Assembly (NCBI GenBank): GCA_030691665.1
Contig: JAUYDU010000259.1
Span: 1-5,254, forward strand
DNA: 5,254 nucleotides
From: Chloroflexota bacterium
GTDB lineage: Bacteria; Chloroflexota; Dehalococcoidia; SM23-28-2
Direction of reading: 5' to 3'
Shown: positions 4,732-5,254 of the stretch, piece by piece
How positions within the stretch are numbered: the stretch's first letter is position 1
Layout of the letters: each line of letters begins with the position of its first letter
Made by a program: the position numbers and the translations under genes
Notes under the pieces: generated by a model
Seen by the model: only the letters and a program-made list of their open reading frames with translations
What the model was told of the DNA's origin: nothing
Databases searched by the model: none

Positions 4732-5254
4732 ATGGCAGATACCCATCACCGCCCGCCCATCGACCTCGATGAGACGCTGGCCAGGGTTGTGGCCGGCGGC
4801 AGCCTGCCCCGGCAGGATGCCTGTCGGCTCATACGGGCCACGGGCAGCGAGCTATCGGCCCTTATGCTCGCCGCCGGCCTGGTGCGCGATCGCCACAAGG
4901 GACGCACGGCAACCTACTCCCGCAAGGTGTTCATCCCCCTCACCAATCTCTGCCGCCAGAAGTGCGGCTACTGCACCTTCGCCAGGCCCCCGGACGACCC
5001 CCTGGCTCACACTATGACCCCCGACGAGGTTCTGGCCGTCGCCGAAGCCGGTAAGCGGCAGGGTTGCAAGGAGGCCATGTTCAGTCTCGGCGAAAGGCCC
5101 GAGGAGGTATACCCCCACGTACGAGAGCAACTGGCCCGCCTGGGGCATCGCAGCATGATCTCCTATTTGCGAGCCATGTGCCAGCTCGTCCTGGAGCAGA
5201 CGAAGCTCCTGCCCCACGCCAACCCCGGCATTCTCACCCGCGAGGAGATGGCCG
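4732..5254 (+). CDS. cofG: FO synthase subunit CofG (or N-terminal half of FbiC), 3' end outside window
   Basis: The first 174 residues of a radical-SAM enzyme. CofG acts with CofH to build FO, the 8-hydroxy-5-deazaflavin core of F420, from the tyrosine adduct of a riboflavin precursor. The iron-sulfur motif is C74-x3-C78-x2-C81 in NLCRQKCGYCTF, preceded by the conserved TYSRKVFIPLT. Then follow GCKEAMFSLGERPEE (111-125), YLRAMCQLVLEQT (145-157) and LLPHANPGILTREEM (159-173), all typical of CofG and the first half of FbiC. The window cuts off before one can tell a separate CofG from a CofGH fusion. The ATG at 4732 gives the expected N-terminal length but has no good ribosome-binding site. The frame is open upstream, and a GTG at 4600 would lengthen the protein by 44 unconserved-looking residues, so the start is moderately sure. 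It is divergent from npdG-cofE. Confidence 0.93.
   Translation, partial: MADTHHRPPIDLDETLARVVAGGSLPRQDACRLIRATGSELSALMLAAGLVRDRHKGRTATYSRKVFIPLTNLCRQKCGYCTFARPPDDPLAHTMTPDEVLAVAEAGKRQGCKEAMFSLGERPEEVYPHVREQLARLGHRSMISYLRAMCQLVLEQTKLLPHANPGILTREEMA

Noticed and set aside
1..5254. tRNA, rRNA or CRISPR array
   Set aside because: I saw no tRNA-like cloverleaf with T-arm consensus, no rRNA signature and no regularly spaced repeats on either strand.

Overview
The window looks like a high-GC bacterial chromosome that makes the deazaflavin cofactor F420. Three genes at the right belong to F420 metabolism: npdG and cofE form a minus-strand operon, and a truncated cofG is divergent to them. Consensus sigma-70 elements (TTGACA/TATAAT) and Shine-Dalgarno sites argue for Bacteria rather than Archaea. 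A stand-alone CofE (not an FbiB-type fusion) with an adjacent npdG fits Chloroflexota better than typical Actinobacteria. That taxonomic guess is inference only.

Layout. (1) 1-632: the 3' part of a GctB/IpdB-like CoA-transferase beta subunit. (2) 643-807: a 54-residue YHS-domain metal-binding protein, ten bases downstream and probably in the same operon; it is short and easily missed. (3) 808-2118: a segment unlike its surroundings. It has lower G+C and holds one gene, a PD-(D/E)xK nuclease-like protein with an HsdR-N-like front and a DUF5655-like end, under its own extended -10 promoter. It ends in a second, frameshifted copy of the last 64 bases of the YHS gene. An intact gene on one side and a displaced 3' end on the other is the geometry left by integration into the 3' end of a gene, although no integrase is present. 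(4) 2125-2172: two overlapping hairpins. (5) 2212-2925: a SAM-dependent methyltransferase with a textbook promoter. A perfect 9-bp-arm palindrome of the CsoR/CstR/RcnR operator type lies over the expected transcription start. (6) 2926-3076: the gap between convergent genes, holding a perfect 10-bp-arm palindrome. (7) 3077-4503 (minus): npdG then cofE, overlapping by ATGA. (8) 4504-4731: a divergent promoter region in which one hexamer may serve as -35 for both directions, then a long, structured cofG leader. (9) 4732 to the window end: the 5' part of cofG.

How the genes work together. CofG makes the FO chromophore (with CofH or an FbiC fusion), CofE adds the glutamate tail, and NpdG exchanges hydride between F420 and NADP(H). 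The YHS protein and the palindrome-controlled methyltransferase hint at a metal- or sulfur-stress locus that the nuclease segment has interrupted. That link is inferred from proximity and motif only.
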